DNA from: RUG11551 sp045586185
GTDB taxonomy: Bacteria; Planctomycetota; Planctomycetia; Pirellulales; Thermoguttaceae
DNA length: 64,000 bases
Direction of reading: 5' to 3'
Assembly (NCBI GenBank): GCA_045586185.1
Contig: JAZMZV010000274.1
Coordinates: forward strand, 7,192-71,191
Below the pieces are notes generated by a model. It did not search any database. It was given only the letters and a program-made list of their open reading frames with translations, and was not told where the DNA came from. Position 1 is the stretch's first letter; each line of letters begins with the position of its first letter. Made by a program: the position numbers and the translations under genes. Shown here piece after piece: positions 18,653 through 26,863 of this stretch.

Positions 18653-20353
18653 CTATATTCTTAAGTCTCGGTTTCTCAGGCTGGCGAGGTATTCTGTCCA
18701 AGCCTCGGCTCCGTAGACGCGGGTAATGAGCGTCTTGAGGCGAGAAACGAGCATTTCGATTTCTTTTTGAATGGCTTCTCCGGCAGCGGATGCGGAGGAA
18801 ATCTTGGCTTCGACCAACGATTGCAGCTGCGTTTCAAGCAATTCCTGATAAATCTTGATAGCGGTAATCGGCTGAGAACCTTCTGCCAACTGCGCCAGCT
18901 GAATGCTTTGCGGACGGCTGATTTTGGTCGGGTCTTCCTGCCAGAGGAAAACAGCGCGTTCCAAGTCCCAGTCTTCGAGGAAAATGTCCATCAGCAGTTC
19001 GTACTGCTGTGTCTGCTTGAGCTTGAGAAGACACTGATCCTGAGTTTCTTCCCAGATGCCGGCGCGCATGCTTTCGCTTCGCAGACGATGATACGATTCT
19101 ATATCAGGACGAAGAGCAAACATTCTTTGCGCCAGCTCAATGGCTTCCTGATCCGCCTTGATTTGAACCTGATGTCCGTTGAGCCATTCCTTCAGGACGT
19201 CAGACGGTTTTGTTTCCAGCCGCTTTTCAACCAGAGCAAACGCCTGTTTTGGAAATCCCATTTTCATCAATCGCTCAACCGCGATAAGGGCTTCGTAATC
19301 GTCGGCAGAATCCAGAAAAACGGCAATCTGATCGAACTTGTGTTCCAACGCATACTGCTGTGCGATTTCACCAAACCAGCCGATTTCCTGATACAGTTTA
19401 AACCGGGTTTCGTCTTCCAGACGGGAACCGTAAAAGACAAGGCAAACCATGCCCCACAGACGTCTGGCGGGCTTGCTTTGGCAGCGATGGAGAGCGTCCC
19501 ACGCCATTGCCGCCCAGCGATTGATGTGGGCTTCCGGCATTTCCGCCATCCAGCGAATGACTTCTTTGTCCAGCGTACCGTCAAACTCGATAGCGTCTGA
19601 CAGTTCCTGGAATAAAACGCCTCCAACCTGCTTGACGCGCTGTTCTTCCAGCGACCCAATGGCAAGACGCATTAAATCTTCGACGCAGTCTCGACAGATT
19701 TCGTCAGCTGCGGAAGATTCATTTTTAGCGTGACGAGCGCGAATGACCTGGTAAATATTGACGAAAATATCGACAGCGGTATTCCATTCGCGCTGACGAA
19801 GCATGTCTTCGCCCAGCAGTTTAAGAGAATCGATAATTTCCCATAAAGAGTTGTTTGACGCCTCTGAAACCAAAGCCGCTTCAACGATGGTGCGATAGTC
19901 TTTGTCTTTGAGGGTTTCTCTTTTATCGACCGTTTGCGGAGCGCTGCGTTCGACAAAAGTTTTAGCGTCCGGACGCCGCTGAACGATTTGCATGAGAATC
20001 TCTTCCAGTTCGGCGCGGGAAAGCGTTTCGATAATTTCTTTTACCGACTGCCCGCGCTGAAAGTTTTCTCCGCGGTTGAGCCACGTCAAAACCAGCGCTG
20101 CAACGTGACGGCAGCGACCGTTTAAGCCGTCTGGACACGTACAGCCCGCTTCGACAATTTCGCCGTCGCCAAGCTGAGCCTGAACCCGATAAATCTTGTT
20201 CGCTCTGCCTTTACAGCTGGCTTTAAGAATAGACCCGTTAAGCTCAAGACCTGTCAGCGCCCCGGTATACATATACTGATACCCTTCCGCCAAAGCGGCG
20301 GCGCCAACGCGATCGCGAATTGCCTGTTCTGTAATATTGGTGAATTGTTCCAT
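18653..20353 (-). CDS. SWIM zinc-finger protein
   Basis: The 566-residue product has a SWIM zinc finger near residues 70-88: AGCTCPDGLNGRCRHVAALVL, i.e. CxC then CxH. SWIM domains bind DNA or proteins and are often found N-terminal in SNF2-associated or stand-alone bacterial proteins. The remaining 470 residues are helical with TPR-like character (FALVEKRLETKPSDVLKEWL) and carry no recognised enzyme motif. The start ATG follows an inverted repeat; no Shine-Dalgarno is evident. It is downstream of hisG on the same strand but separated by 115 bases containing a hairpin, so cotranscription is uncertain. Confidence 0.82.
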   Translation of the reverse strand: MEQFTNITEQAIRDRVGAAALAEGYQYMYTGALTGLELNGSILKASCKGRANKIYRVQAQLGDGEIVEAGCTCPDGLNGRCRHVAALVLTWLNRGENFQRGQSVKEIIETLSRAELEEILMQIVQRRPDAKTFVERSAPQTVDKRETLKDKDYRTIVEAALVSEASNNSLWEIIDSLKLLGEDMLRQREWNTAVDIFVNIYQVIRARHAKNESSAADEICRDCVEDLMRLAIGSLEEQRVKQVGGVLFQELSDAIEFDGTLDKEVIRWMAEMPEAHINRWAAMAWDALHRCQSKPARRLWGMVCLVFYGSRLEDETRFKLYQEIGWFGEIAQQYALEHKFDQIAVFLDSADDYEALIAVERLMKMGFPKQAFALVEKRLETKPSDVLKEWLNGHQVQIKADQEAIELAQRMFALRPDIESYHRLRSESMRAGIWEETQDQCLLKLKQTQQYELLMDIFLEDWDLERAVFLWQEDPTKISRPQSIQLAQLAEGSQPITAIKIYQELLETQLQSLVEAKISSASAAGEAIQKEIEMLVSRLKTLITRVYGAEAWTEYLASLRNRDLRI

Positions 20354-20376
20354 GGAATCGTTGTCAGCAGCGTGCC

Positions 20377-20450
20377 GCGAGGAGCGAGAATGTTGTATGA
20401 TGTTTGAATTAAAACCGATTCAAACGCCGTGGTTCTTCTCGCCGCCTCGC
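20377..20450. repeat. Nested inverted repeat between the SWIM gene and hisG
   Basis: GCGAGGAGCGAGAA (20377-20390) pairs with TTCTCGCCGCCTCGC (20436-20450). Inside, TTTGAAT (20403-20409) pairs with ATTCAAA (20418-20424). No T tract follows on either strand. Confidence 0.65.
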
Positions 20451-20468
20451 TTCTAACATTTTTTCCTT

Positions 20469-21344
20469 TTAGTCAATAATCTTGTTGATTGCGATTTCGA
20501 CAAGACCTGTTGCGCCGGCTTTTTTCAGCGGCGGAATAAGGTCTCGAACTTCCTTTTCGCCAACAATTGTATTGACCGCAACCCACGAATCGTCTGCCAG
20601 CGAACTGACGGTTGGATTTTTCAACGCCGGCAGAATGTTCAGCACGGTTTGCAGAGCTTCTCTTGGGACGTTCATCGTCAAATAAACGCGTCCTTCCGCC
20701 GCCATTGCGCCCTTGAGCATCATGGCGATGTCGTCAATTTTGGCCTTTTTCCACTCGTCTTTGTAGGAGTTGTGGTTGGCGATAAACCGGGTGGTGCTTT
20801 GCAGAATCGTGTCAATAATGCGGAGTTTATTGGCGCGCAAAGAACTGCCTGTTTCTGTGATTTCGACAATGGCGTCTACCAGCGTCGGAGCTTTGACTTC
20901 CGTAGCGCCCCAGGAATATTCTACCAGAGCGTTGACGCCGTTTTTTTCCAGATAACTCTTCGTCAGCCCGACGGCTTCCGTAGCAATGCGTTTGCCTTCG
21001 AGGTCTTTAACGGTTTGATAGGGAGAATCTTCCGGAACGCACAGCACCCAGCGAACCGGGCGGCGGCTGACTTTGGAGAACTGCAATTCAGCAACTTCCT
21101 CAACGTCGGCGTGCGTTTCACAAATCCAGTCGAAACCGGTCAAGCCAGCGTCGAGAATGCCGGCGTCTACATATCGAGCCATTTCCTGCGCTCGAATGAG
21201 CAAACATTCAATTTCCGGGTCGTCAATATCGGGAAAATAGCTGCGAGACTGGAACGTAATTTTCCAGCCCGCTTTACGAAACAGTTCAGCAGTCGCTTCC
21301 TGAAGACTGCCGGCGGGAATTCCAAGTCTGAGTTTGTTGGTCAT
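20469..21344 (-). CDS. hisG: ATP phosphoribosyltransferase, long form
   Basis: HisG joins ATP and PRPP, the first step of histidine synthesis. The 291-residue length indicates the long form with a C-terminal regulatory ACT-like domain, so it should not need HisZ. Visible motifs are RLGIPAGSLQEAT at the N-terminus, GLTGFDWI near residue 68, and the PRPP loop DAIVEITETGSSLRAN near 160-175. The C-terminal part ends with DLIPPLKKAGATGLVEIAINKI, typical of the regulatory domain. It lies 94 bases downstream of hisI with a repeat module between. No other his genes are in the window. Confidence 0.96.
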   Translation of the reverse strand: MTNKLRLGIPAGSLQEATAELFRKAGWKITFQSRSYFPDIDDPEIECLLIRAQEMARYVDAGILDAGLTGFDWICETHADVEEVAELQFSKVSRRPVRWVLCVPEDSPYQTVKDLEGKRIATEAVGLTKSYLEKNGVNALVEYSWGATEVKAPTLVDAIVEITETGSSLRANKLRIIDTILQSTTRFIANHNSYKDEWKKAKIDDIAMMLKGAMAAEGRVYLTMNVPREALQTVLNILPALKNPTVSSLADDSWVAVNTIVGEKEVRDLIPPLKKAGATGLVEIAINKIID

Positions 21345-21363
21345 GGTTGTTTAAATGTGGAAT

Positions 21364-21435
21364 GAAAGGCGGTAATGGAGCGACCATCGGGAGCGAAATT
21401 ACGCATCCGCCGACAGGCGGAACTCTACTCGCCAC
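21364..21435. repeat. Copy 1 of the 41-bp GAAAGGCGGTAATGGAGCGA module
   Basis: The module spans 21364-21404. It matches 37352-37392 on the opposite strand at 38 of 41 positions, and 39672-39712 in the same orientation with about five differences. It is followed by a small CCGCC-gacA-GGCGG hairpin and CTCGCCACTCG words. It lies between hisI and hisG. Confidence 0.8.
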
Positions 21436-21438
21436 TCG

Positions 21439-21828
21439 TTATTTTTTATAAACTTCTTTGGGGTCAAAAACGCGTTCTCCGACGATTTCTACGCCGTCTG
21501 GCGTAACCTTTCGGAAGAAACAGCTTTGATAGCCTTCATGGCAGGCGGCTTTGCCGACCTGGTCAACTTTGAGCAGAATCGTATCTTCGTCGCAGTCGAT
21601 AAAAATCTCCTTGACCCATTGAACGTTTCCGCTCTCTTCGCCTTTGCGCCACAGCTTTTGACGAGATCGGCTAAAATAAACGGCGCGCCCGGTTTTGAGC
21701 GTTTCGTTGTAGCTTTCTTCGTTCATATACGCCAACATGAGTACAACGCCGGATTCATAATCCTGAGCGATTACCGGAATCAAGCCGTCTCCTTTGGCAA
21801 AATTCGGTTTGACGTCTTTGTCAGACAT
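21439..21828 (-). CDS. hisI: Phosphoribosyl-AMP cyclohydrolase
   Basis: HisI opens the purine ring of phosphoribosyl-AMP, the third step of histidine synthesis, using Zn and Mg. The 129-residue protein contains VLMLAYMNEESYNETLKTGRAVYFSRSR near residues 30-57 and LWRKGEESGNVQ. The metal-binding segment FIDCDEDTILLKVDQVGKAACHEGYQSCFFR near 80-110 holds the Asp and Cys ligands. There is no fused HisE domain. AAGGA lies seven to eight bases before the ATG. The promoter at 21909-21936 should drive hisI and then hisG. Confidence 0.96.
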   Translation of the reverse strand: MSDKDVKPNFAKGDGLIPVIAQDYESGVVLMLAYMNEESYNETLKTGRAVYFSRSRQKLWRKGEESGNVQWVKEIFIDCDEDTILLKVDQVGKAACHEGYQSCFFRKVTPDGVEIVGERVFDPKEVYKK

Positions 21829-21908
21829 AATTATTCCTTTCCATTAAATTGGGGAACCGGTTGGTCAGTGGGAACATTGCCAGCCACTCAAAACCAAGCG
21901 TTTGTTAT

Positions 21909-21936
21909 ATTATATAACTCAGTCTGAATAAATCAA
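21909..21936 (-). promoter_or_regulatory. Candidate promoter of hisI-hisG
   Basis: On the minus strand TTGATT (21931-21936) and TATAAT (21909-21914) are 16 bases apart. The leader would be about 74 bases. No attenuator with a His-codon leader peptide was seen. Confidence 0.7.
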
Positions 21937-21976
21937 GGGGAGAGGGGGAAGGGAATTGAGCGATTCGCGCCAAGCG

Positions 21977-23770
21977 CTAATTGCAAATTGACGCGAAGCT
22001 CTCCAATTCCTGCTGTAAGGTCGCCGCCTGTTTATATGCGTCTTGGTCTGTAACAGAGCTTTGACGCTTCATTTTTTCAAACAGTTCGTCCAAATGGAGT
22101 TCCTGTCGAATAATGCTCTGAAGCCATTGAGCGCGTTCAATGCAGAACCGGTTCTGAATTTTGCAGCCCACATCTCCAATGGACATCAAGTCAAAAGCGT
22201 TGGACGCCCCTGCAACAGCCGTTACCGCTCCCAGTGTGATGGTGGGAGTAAACCAAAAACACGTTCCCAATGCAACCGTTGCCGCCGGACGCGCTATTAC
22301 CAGCGCAGAGTCAAGCGCTTTGTATATATTGGATTTCCATGGATGATTTTCACTCCATTGCGTTAATTCCGATTTAACATAGTCATGAAAGCCTTCTGAC
22401 ACAATCGGAGCGGATTTATGTTCAGATTCAACTCTCTGAAGAATGGATTCAATGGAATTGGAAGCCAGAATTGCCTTGAGTTCGTTTCCTAAAACGTTGT
22501 CAAACGCCGCCTGATTTTTGAGCGAATTATAGATTTTTTCCACCGCATTAATTAAATACGTTCGTTCCAGTTCAAGGAACTTTTCTTCCGCGGTCGGCTC
22601 GTTTTCGTCTTTTTTCTTAAAAAAGGAAACCGCATATTTCCAGGCTTTTCCGATTGCTTCCGTTGGAACCATCGCCCAATTCGTCCAAGCGTTTCGACCG
22701 GAGCTGCGCCAGAGCTGAAGTTCTTTGTGAATCATTTCCTTGGGCAAAATGGGAACTTCAATTGTTCCAGGGTTAAGCTCTTCCAATGCGTTTAACCGAA
22801 GGGCGTACTGCTCGCTTTGAACGCGAATATCCGAAAGCCACTTTCCCAATCCCGTATTGGAATCCATCGAGTCTGCAAGCGATTTGACCAGTGAATACGC
22901 TTTGAGTTCTTCAAAGTGCATTTTCGCCAATTCGTCTGTCAAAGATTTGGGAGCGTTGAGGTCAATTAGGTCTGAATTGACAACGCCGTCGGAACTGATA
23001 GGAACGTAATAAAAGGACAAGCCAAGCGATTCCGACGCCTTTCTGTCATGCGGAGCCAAATAAATGAAAATGGGAGGCTGTTCAATATTGCTAACGATTT
23101 TGTTGACCATGTCCTGCAAATACGAAACGTCTTCCTGGTCAAACTGATTGAACAACAGAATGAACTTTTTCCCGCTTTTGGTTGCCTGACGGAAGAAATC
23201 GACGCATACAGCGTCATTGTACTTCTGCTTTGTCAAAACCGCAATTAAAACGTCTGCGATTTGACGAATCTTTTCTGCCCGTCTCCAGTTGGCTTTATTG
23301 GTAGAATCGACGTCGGGGGTGTCCAACAGAATCAGCTGCGGCGGAACGTTAACGCCTTGACGCCAATAAAGAACGTCTTCCTCGTGTTCTTCCAGAGGAG
23401 CGGCGCTGTCTGACCACGGCTTGACGACAAAACCGTCAAACAGTTTTTGCAGCTTTTCTTCGTCCGCCCATTGAGCTGGAACCAAACATACCGGATACTT
23501 CGTTCCCGAAGCGCAAGGCGTAATTCCTGACGCGTTGTCCTGCGCCAAATGATTGAATACCGTCGATTTCCCAATGTTTGTTCCGCCGGCAATGGCGACA
23601 ATCAACGGTGTTTCCTCGCTGGACTGGACCCGCAATTTGGACAGGAGCGAATCCCGCCACGGCGCGTCTTGAGACGATTCCGCCTGAACCAGTTGGGCGT
23701 ATTCTTCCAACTGGGGCATAAGCGAACAGAGCTGTTCAATTTTTTCGTGAAGGTTTTTTAATGCTAACAT
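21977..23770 (-). CDS. Membrane-associated dynamin/YjiA-like large GTPase
   Basis: The 597-residue product has a P-loop GTPase domain: G1 GGTNIGKS at residues 62-69, G3 DTPD at 150-153 and G4 NQFD at 208-211. After a long helical stretch there is a hydrophobic region near residues 500-530 (ALVIARPAATVALGTCFWFTPTITLGAVTAVAG) that could insert in a membrane, and a helical C-terminus. This layout resembles bacterial dynamin-like or GTPase-membrane proteins of unknown role. The promoter at 23780-23807 is so close that the transcript would start about three to four bases before the ATG. An inverted repeat separates it from the porin gene. Confidence 0.78.
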   Translation of the reverse strand: MLALKNLHEKIEQLCSLMPQLEEYAQLVQAESSQDAPWRDSLLSKLRVQSSEETPLIVAIAGGTNIGKSTVFNHLAQDNASGITPCASGTKYPVCLVPAQWADEEKLQKLFDGFVVKPWSDSAAPLEEHEEDVLYWRQGVNVPPQLILLDTPDVDSTNKANWRRAEKIRQIADVLIAVLTKQKYNDAVCVDFFRQATKSGKKFILLFNQFDQEDVSYLQDMVNKIVSNIEQPPIFIYLAPHDRKASESLGLSFYYVPISSDGVVNSDLIDLNAPKSLTDELAKMHFEELKAYSLVKSLADSMDSNTGLGKWLSDIRVQSEQYALRLNALEELNPGTIEVPILPKEMIHKELQLWRSSGRNAWTNWAMVPTEAIGKAWKYAVSFFKKKDENEPTAEEKFLELERTYLINAVEKIYNSLKNQAAFDNVLGNELKAILASNSIESILQRVESEHKSAPIVSEGFHDYVKSELTQWSENHPWKSNIYKALDSALVIARPAATVALGTCFWFTPTITLGAVTAVAGASNAFDLMSIGDVGCKIQNRFCIERAQWLQSIIRQELHLDELFEKMKRQSSVTDQDAYKQAATLQQELESFASICN

Positions 23771-23779
23771 AGTATTAAT

Positions 23780-23807
23780 ATTATAGCGCTCTTTACCAAA
23801 AAAACAA
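23780..23807 (-). promoter_or_regulatory. Promoter giving a nearly leaderless GTPase mRNA
   Basis: On the minus strand TTGTTT (23802-23807) and TATAAT (23780-23785) are 16 bases apart. Seven bases past the -10 box is about 23773, and the ATG is at 23770-23768. Confidence 0.6.
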
Positions 23808-23840
23808 GGCGCAGGGAAGAATAGATAAAGAGAGGGAAGA

Positions 23841-23984
23841 GGGAGTAGGGAATAGGGAGTAGGAAGTGGAATTTAAGTGGTTAGTGGTAAGTGGTAAGTA
23901 GGAATTGACGCTTGCGTACTAACCACTAACTACTAACCACTAAAAACTTAATTCTACTCCCTGTTCCCCATTCCCTATTCCCTA
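23841..23984. repeat. Long composite inverted repeat, GGGAGTA plus GTGGTTA words
   Basis: The outer left arm (23841-23863, GGGAGTAGGGAATAGGGAGT) pairs with the outer right arm (about 23953-23984, CTACTCCC...TATTCCCTA). The inner arms iterate GTGGTTA/GTGGTAA (23877-23901) and TAACCACTAA (23920-23943). The loop is AATTGACGCTTGCGTAC. The total is about 144 bases, between the porin stop and the GTPase promoter. Confidence 0.85.
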
Positions 23985-23991
23985 AAATTAT

Positions 23992-25461
23992 TTAGAAGTA
24001 CATCTGTACGGACGTCGTAAAGACGCTGACGTTGCCAGATTTATTAAGCGTTCCGTACTTGTATTCGTTGTTGGACAGAATATAGTTGAATACAACGCGG
24101 AACGTCTGACTCATCTGCCAGTTCAGACCAAAAGTATGGTCGTAGCAAATGCCGATTTTGGACGCTTCTCCATCAACGCCTGCCAGAAGCGGCATTTGAC
24201 GGTAATCAATCCAGCTGAATCGGTACAGAACCTGCCAAGCGCCGGTTCCGCTCTCGAACATGCCGTTTTCGCAGCGGCGGACAAAGTCGCAGTTCGGCTT
24301 GATATACGTCAAAGTTCCTGTCGATTTCGAGTAATTGTAATGTTCGCCGGTAAGCAGATAGCTGACGGAAACGTGTCCGCCGTGGATATTCATATCGTCC
24401 ATATCCCGGTTTTTCAGTCTGATATAGTTGTATTCAGCAATTACTGCGAAAGAATTGTTGGTAAAAACCAGTTCCGGAGAAACCATATACGTATCCGTCG
24501 TTCCGTAGAAATTGCCGGTTTCGATGCTCTTGAGACCCAGATCGTTTTCCTCTCGAGTTCCCCAGTTCATTTTTTCGTCGGGATTCCATGCTTTATAAGT
24601 AAACGAAGCGCCAACGTGGAAAACTCGACCGTACTCCGGGCAATTCTGCAGGATTTTGACAAATCGAGCGGTAACGCCTTCGCCGGATCGCGTGTCGGAA
24701 GTACTGTACCAGTCGTCATAATGCCTGTGAATGGAGTCTGAGCAGTTCTGGAAGAATCCGACTGTCCAGAGAAAATCCTCTACGCGAGATCCGTTGCTGA
24801 ATTCGATGCCCAGAGCGCGGTTTTGCATATAGGAGCTGATGCCGGACATGCTCAACGGACGGTCGTTAAACCACATCTGATGAACGCCTGTAAGCTGTTC
24901 AACGCTGGAGGGTTCTTTGAAATATCCGATTCTCATATCGCCCAGCCACGGCAATTCTTTAATGCCGAGATAAACGTCTTTGAACGACATAGCGGACGGC
25001 GCCAAGTCGAAATTGGCTTTGTAAACAAACTGCTTGTACGAACCGGCAACGCCAATCCAGGCGCGGCGGAGATCCGTACCGTTTCGCATGTTGCCAACGC
25101 GCGCTTTGGAAGCGTCGTTCTGATCGAAGAAGTCCGCCTCGTACTGCAGACGTCCCGAAACTTTAACCGACGGCTTTTTAGCGTCATCTTCTTTCTTTTT
25201 AGCGGCTTTTGCCTTTTCGTCTTTGAGCTGTGATTCCAGCGATTCCAGACGTTTGTTGAGCGCGTTCCATTGGTCAGGAGAAATGGAATATCCAGACGAC
25301 GTCTGCGCTGATTCTACGATTTGACTCTCAACGATTTGATCTGGAGTTACAATTGAACTCGGGACGTCCTGAGCGTTTGTCGTAACAACGCACAATACGA
25401 CTAATGTAAAAAATGCGATTGCAGCAACGCATTTCTGCTTAAAAATAATGGCGCTTTTCAT
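23992..25461 (-). CDS. Phosphate-selective porin O/P family outer membrane protein
   Basis: The 489-residue product has a signal peptide (VAAIAFFTLVVLCVVTTNAQ, cleavage near residue 31), then a short coiled coil (WNALNKRLESLESQLKDEKAKAAKKK, residues about 65-92) typical of trimeric porins that touch peptidoglycan. The rest is a beta-barrel: repeated amphipathic strands such as SGRLQYEADFFDQND, RRAWIGVAGSYKQFVYKANFDLA and DMRIGYFKEP, ending in VQMYF with a terminal phenylalanine for BAM recognition. The RAWIG..G and YKANFDLA pattern is that of OprO/OprP-like porins. Selectivity for phosphate is a family label, not shown here. Confidence 0.88.
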   Translation of the reverse strand: MKSAIIFKQKCVAAIAFFTLVVLCVVTTNAQDVPSSIVTPDQIVESQIVESAQTSSGYSISPDQWNALNKRLESLESQLKDEKAKAAKKKEDDAKKPSVKVSGRLQYEADFFDQNDASKARVGNMRNGTDLRRAWIGVAGSYKQFVYKANFDLAPSAMSFKDVYLGIKELPWLGDMRIGYFKEPSSVEQLTGVHQMWFNDRPLSMSGISSYMQNRALGIEFSNGSRVEDFLWTVGFFQNCSDSIHRHYDDWYSTSDTRSGEGVTARFVKILQNCPEYGRVFHVGASFTYKAWNPDEKMNWGTREENDLGLKSIETGNFYGTTDTYMVSPELVFTNNSFAVIAEYNYIRLKNRDMDDMNIHGGHVSVSYLLTGEHYNYSKSTGTLTYIKPNCDFVRRCENGMFESGTGAWQVLYRFSWIDYRQMPLLAGVDGEASKIGICYDHTFGLNWQMSQTFRVVFNYILSNNEYKYGTLNKSGNVSVFTTSVQMYF

Positions 25462-25653
25462 GATTTCTGAACGCTTTCGCGCTTCTCGGTATCCGTTTCC
25501 TATTGATTATTTATCCGTACAGGGTATATTGAATCCATATAACCCGTATATTTTTCCTAATTGTCATTATCGTCAAATTATATGGGAATATTTAACGATT
25601 AAAGATGAAATAAGTAATATAGACAAACGGCAAAAAGGGTAATTTTAAAAAAT

Positions 25654-26247
25654 ATGGAAATTTTTTACAGAATTGGCAGAAAACTCAGAGACATGTATCC
25701 ATGGATATGTTTGTTCGTGGTTCTTGTTATGATTGTCAGTTATTTATATAAGCAATCATCTCTGCCAAACGAGGAGCCGAATCTCACAGAAGGAGTCTAC
25801 AACGTTGAACGGGTTGTCGATGGCGACACGATTCTGCTTTCCAATGGGATTCGCGTTCGACTGATGGGAATTGACACGCCTGAAACCGTCAAGCCGCGGT
25901 CAGAAGTTGAGCCATTTGGTCCGGAGGCGACAGCGTTTACCAAACAGGCAATCGCTCAAAATGGAAATCGCGTATTTATTCGTCTGGACTGCGACCGATT
26001 CGACAAATACGGTCGGAATCTGGCGTTTATTTATTTGGGCGAATCCGACGGCGAGGATGTTGTTTTGCTCAACGAAGAACTGGTTCGCGCCGGATTGGCG
26101 AAAGCAATTATGACGTTTAACTATTCCATGTCCATAAAAAAGCGATTGTATAAAGCCCAAAAAGAGGCAATCGAGAACCGTCGGGGAATCTGGTCTTTGC
26201 CAGAAAATCAAAATGAAAAGCCCCTATTGCAAAAGTTCGAAGAATGA
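25654..26247 (+). CDS. Membrane-anchored thermonuclease (SNase) family protein
   Basis: The 197-residue product has one N-terminal membrane segment (WICLFVVLVMIVSYLY, residues 19-34) and a staphylococcal nuclease-like domain. Motifs are VVDGDTILL, RVRLMGIDTPE with the first Asp/Arg set, then FGPEATAF, DRFDKYGRNLAFIYL and ELVRAGLAKA, and a final RRGIW. The active-site residues of the family (Asp-Arg, Asp, Glu, Arg) appear present. The domain would face the periplasm and degrade nucleic acids with Ca2+. nrdR follows on the same strand after a repeat element. Confidence 0.9.
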   Translation: MEIFYRIGRKLRDMYPWICLFVVLVMIVSYLYKQSSLPNEEPNLTEGVYNVERVVDGDTILLSNGIRVRLMGIDTPETVKPRSEVEPFGPEATAFTKQAIAQNGNRVFIRLDCDRFDKYGRNLAFIYLGESDGEDVVLLNEELVRAGLAKAIMTFNYSMSIKKRLYKAQKEAIENRRGIWSLPENQNEKPLLQKFEE

Positions 26248-26261
26248 TATAGAATATAGCG

Positions 26262-26356
26262 TGTAGTAGATATCGAGGGAATAGTCTTCGCCTTCGGCGA
26301 ATTCATAATCCATCCTCATTCCCTGCTCCCCACTCCCTACTCCCAATTCCCTAATT
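26262..26356. repeat. Composite repeat before nrdR
   Basis: GAGGGAATAG (26275-26284 region) faces iterated ATTCCCTGCTCCCCACTCCC words at 26320-26352. The loop holds TCGCC-tt-CGGCGA. It ends just before the nrdR start codon. Confidence 0.65.
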
Positions 26357-26359
26357 GCC

Positions 26360-26821
26360 ATGAGATGTCCTTTTTGCCGAGAAGACAACGATAAAGTCAT
26401 AGATTCCCGCACCTCTCAGGACGGAACCGCGATTCGTCGGCGTCGGATGTGCTTGTCCTGCAATCGTCGGTTTACAACTTACGAGAGCGTTGAAAAAAAC
26501 GCTCTGAAAGTTATTAAGCGAGACGGCGTTCGCGTTCCGTACGATCGAGCCAAACTGCGTTCCGGCATCGAAAAAGCCTGCTGGAAACGTCCGGTTTCTT
26601 CCGAACAGATTGACGAGATGGTTGCCAGAATCGAATCGCTTGTCGAAAGCCGGTTTGATGCGGAAGTCGATTCCCGATTTCTCGGCGAAGCCGTTATGGA
26701 ACAGCTCCGCTCTGTAGATGAAATTGCTTACATTCGATTCGCCAGCGTCTATCGACAGTTTAAAGACGTTCAGGAATTCGTCAAAGGATTAGACGCCATT
26801 CTTAAAACTGAACAAAGTTAA
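26360..26821 (+). CDS. nrdR: Transcriptional repressor NrdR
   Basis: NrdR represses ribonucleotide reductase genes in response to ATP/dATP. The 153-residue protein shows the zinc ribbon MRCPFC..DNDKVIDSR and RMCLSCNRRFTTYE in the first 45 residues, then an ATP-cone (VIKRDGVRVPYDRAKLRSGIEKACWKRPVS) and IAYIRFASVYRQFKDVQEF. Length and motifs are standard. The ATG follows immediately after an inverted-repeat element, with no clear Shine-Dalgarno. No nrd genes or NrdR boxes were noticed in the window. It is convergent with the large secreted protein gene, 42 bases apart. Confidence 0.97.
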   Translation: MRCPFCREDNDKVIDSRTSQDGTAIRRRRMCLSCNRRFTTYESVEKNALKVIKRDGVRVPYDRAKLRSGIEKACWKRPVSSEQIDEMVARIESLVESRFDAEVDSRFLGEAVMEQLRSVDEIAYIRFASVYRQFKDVQEFVKGLDAILKTEQS

Positions 26822-26863
26822 ACTGTTCGCCGGCGATTTTCAACAATAATCGTTTTTCTTTTG

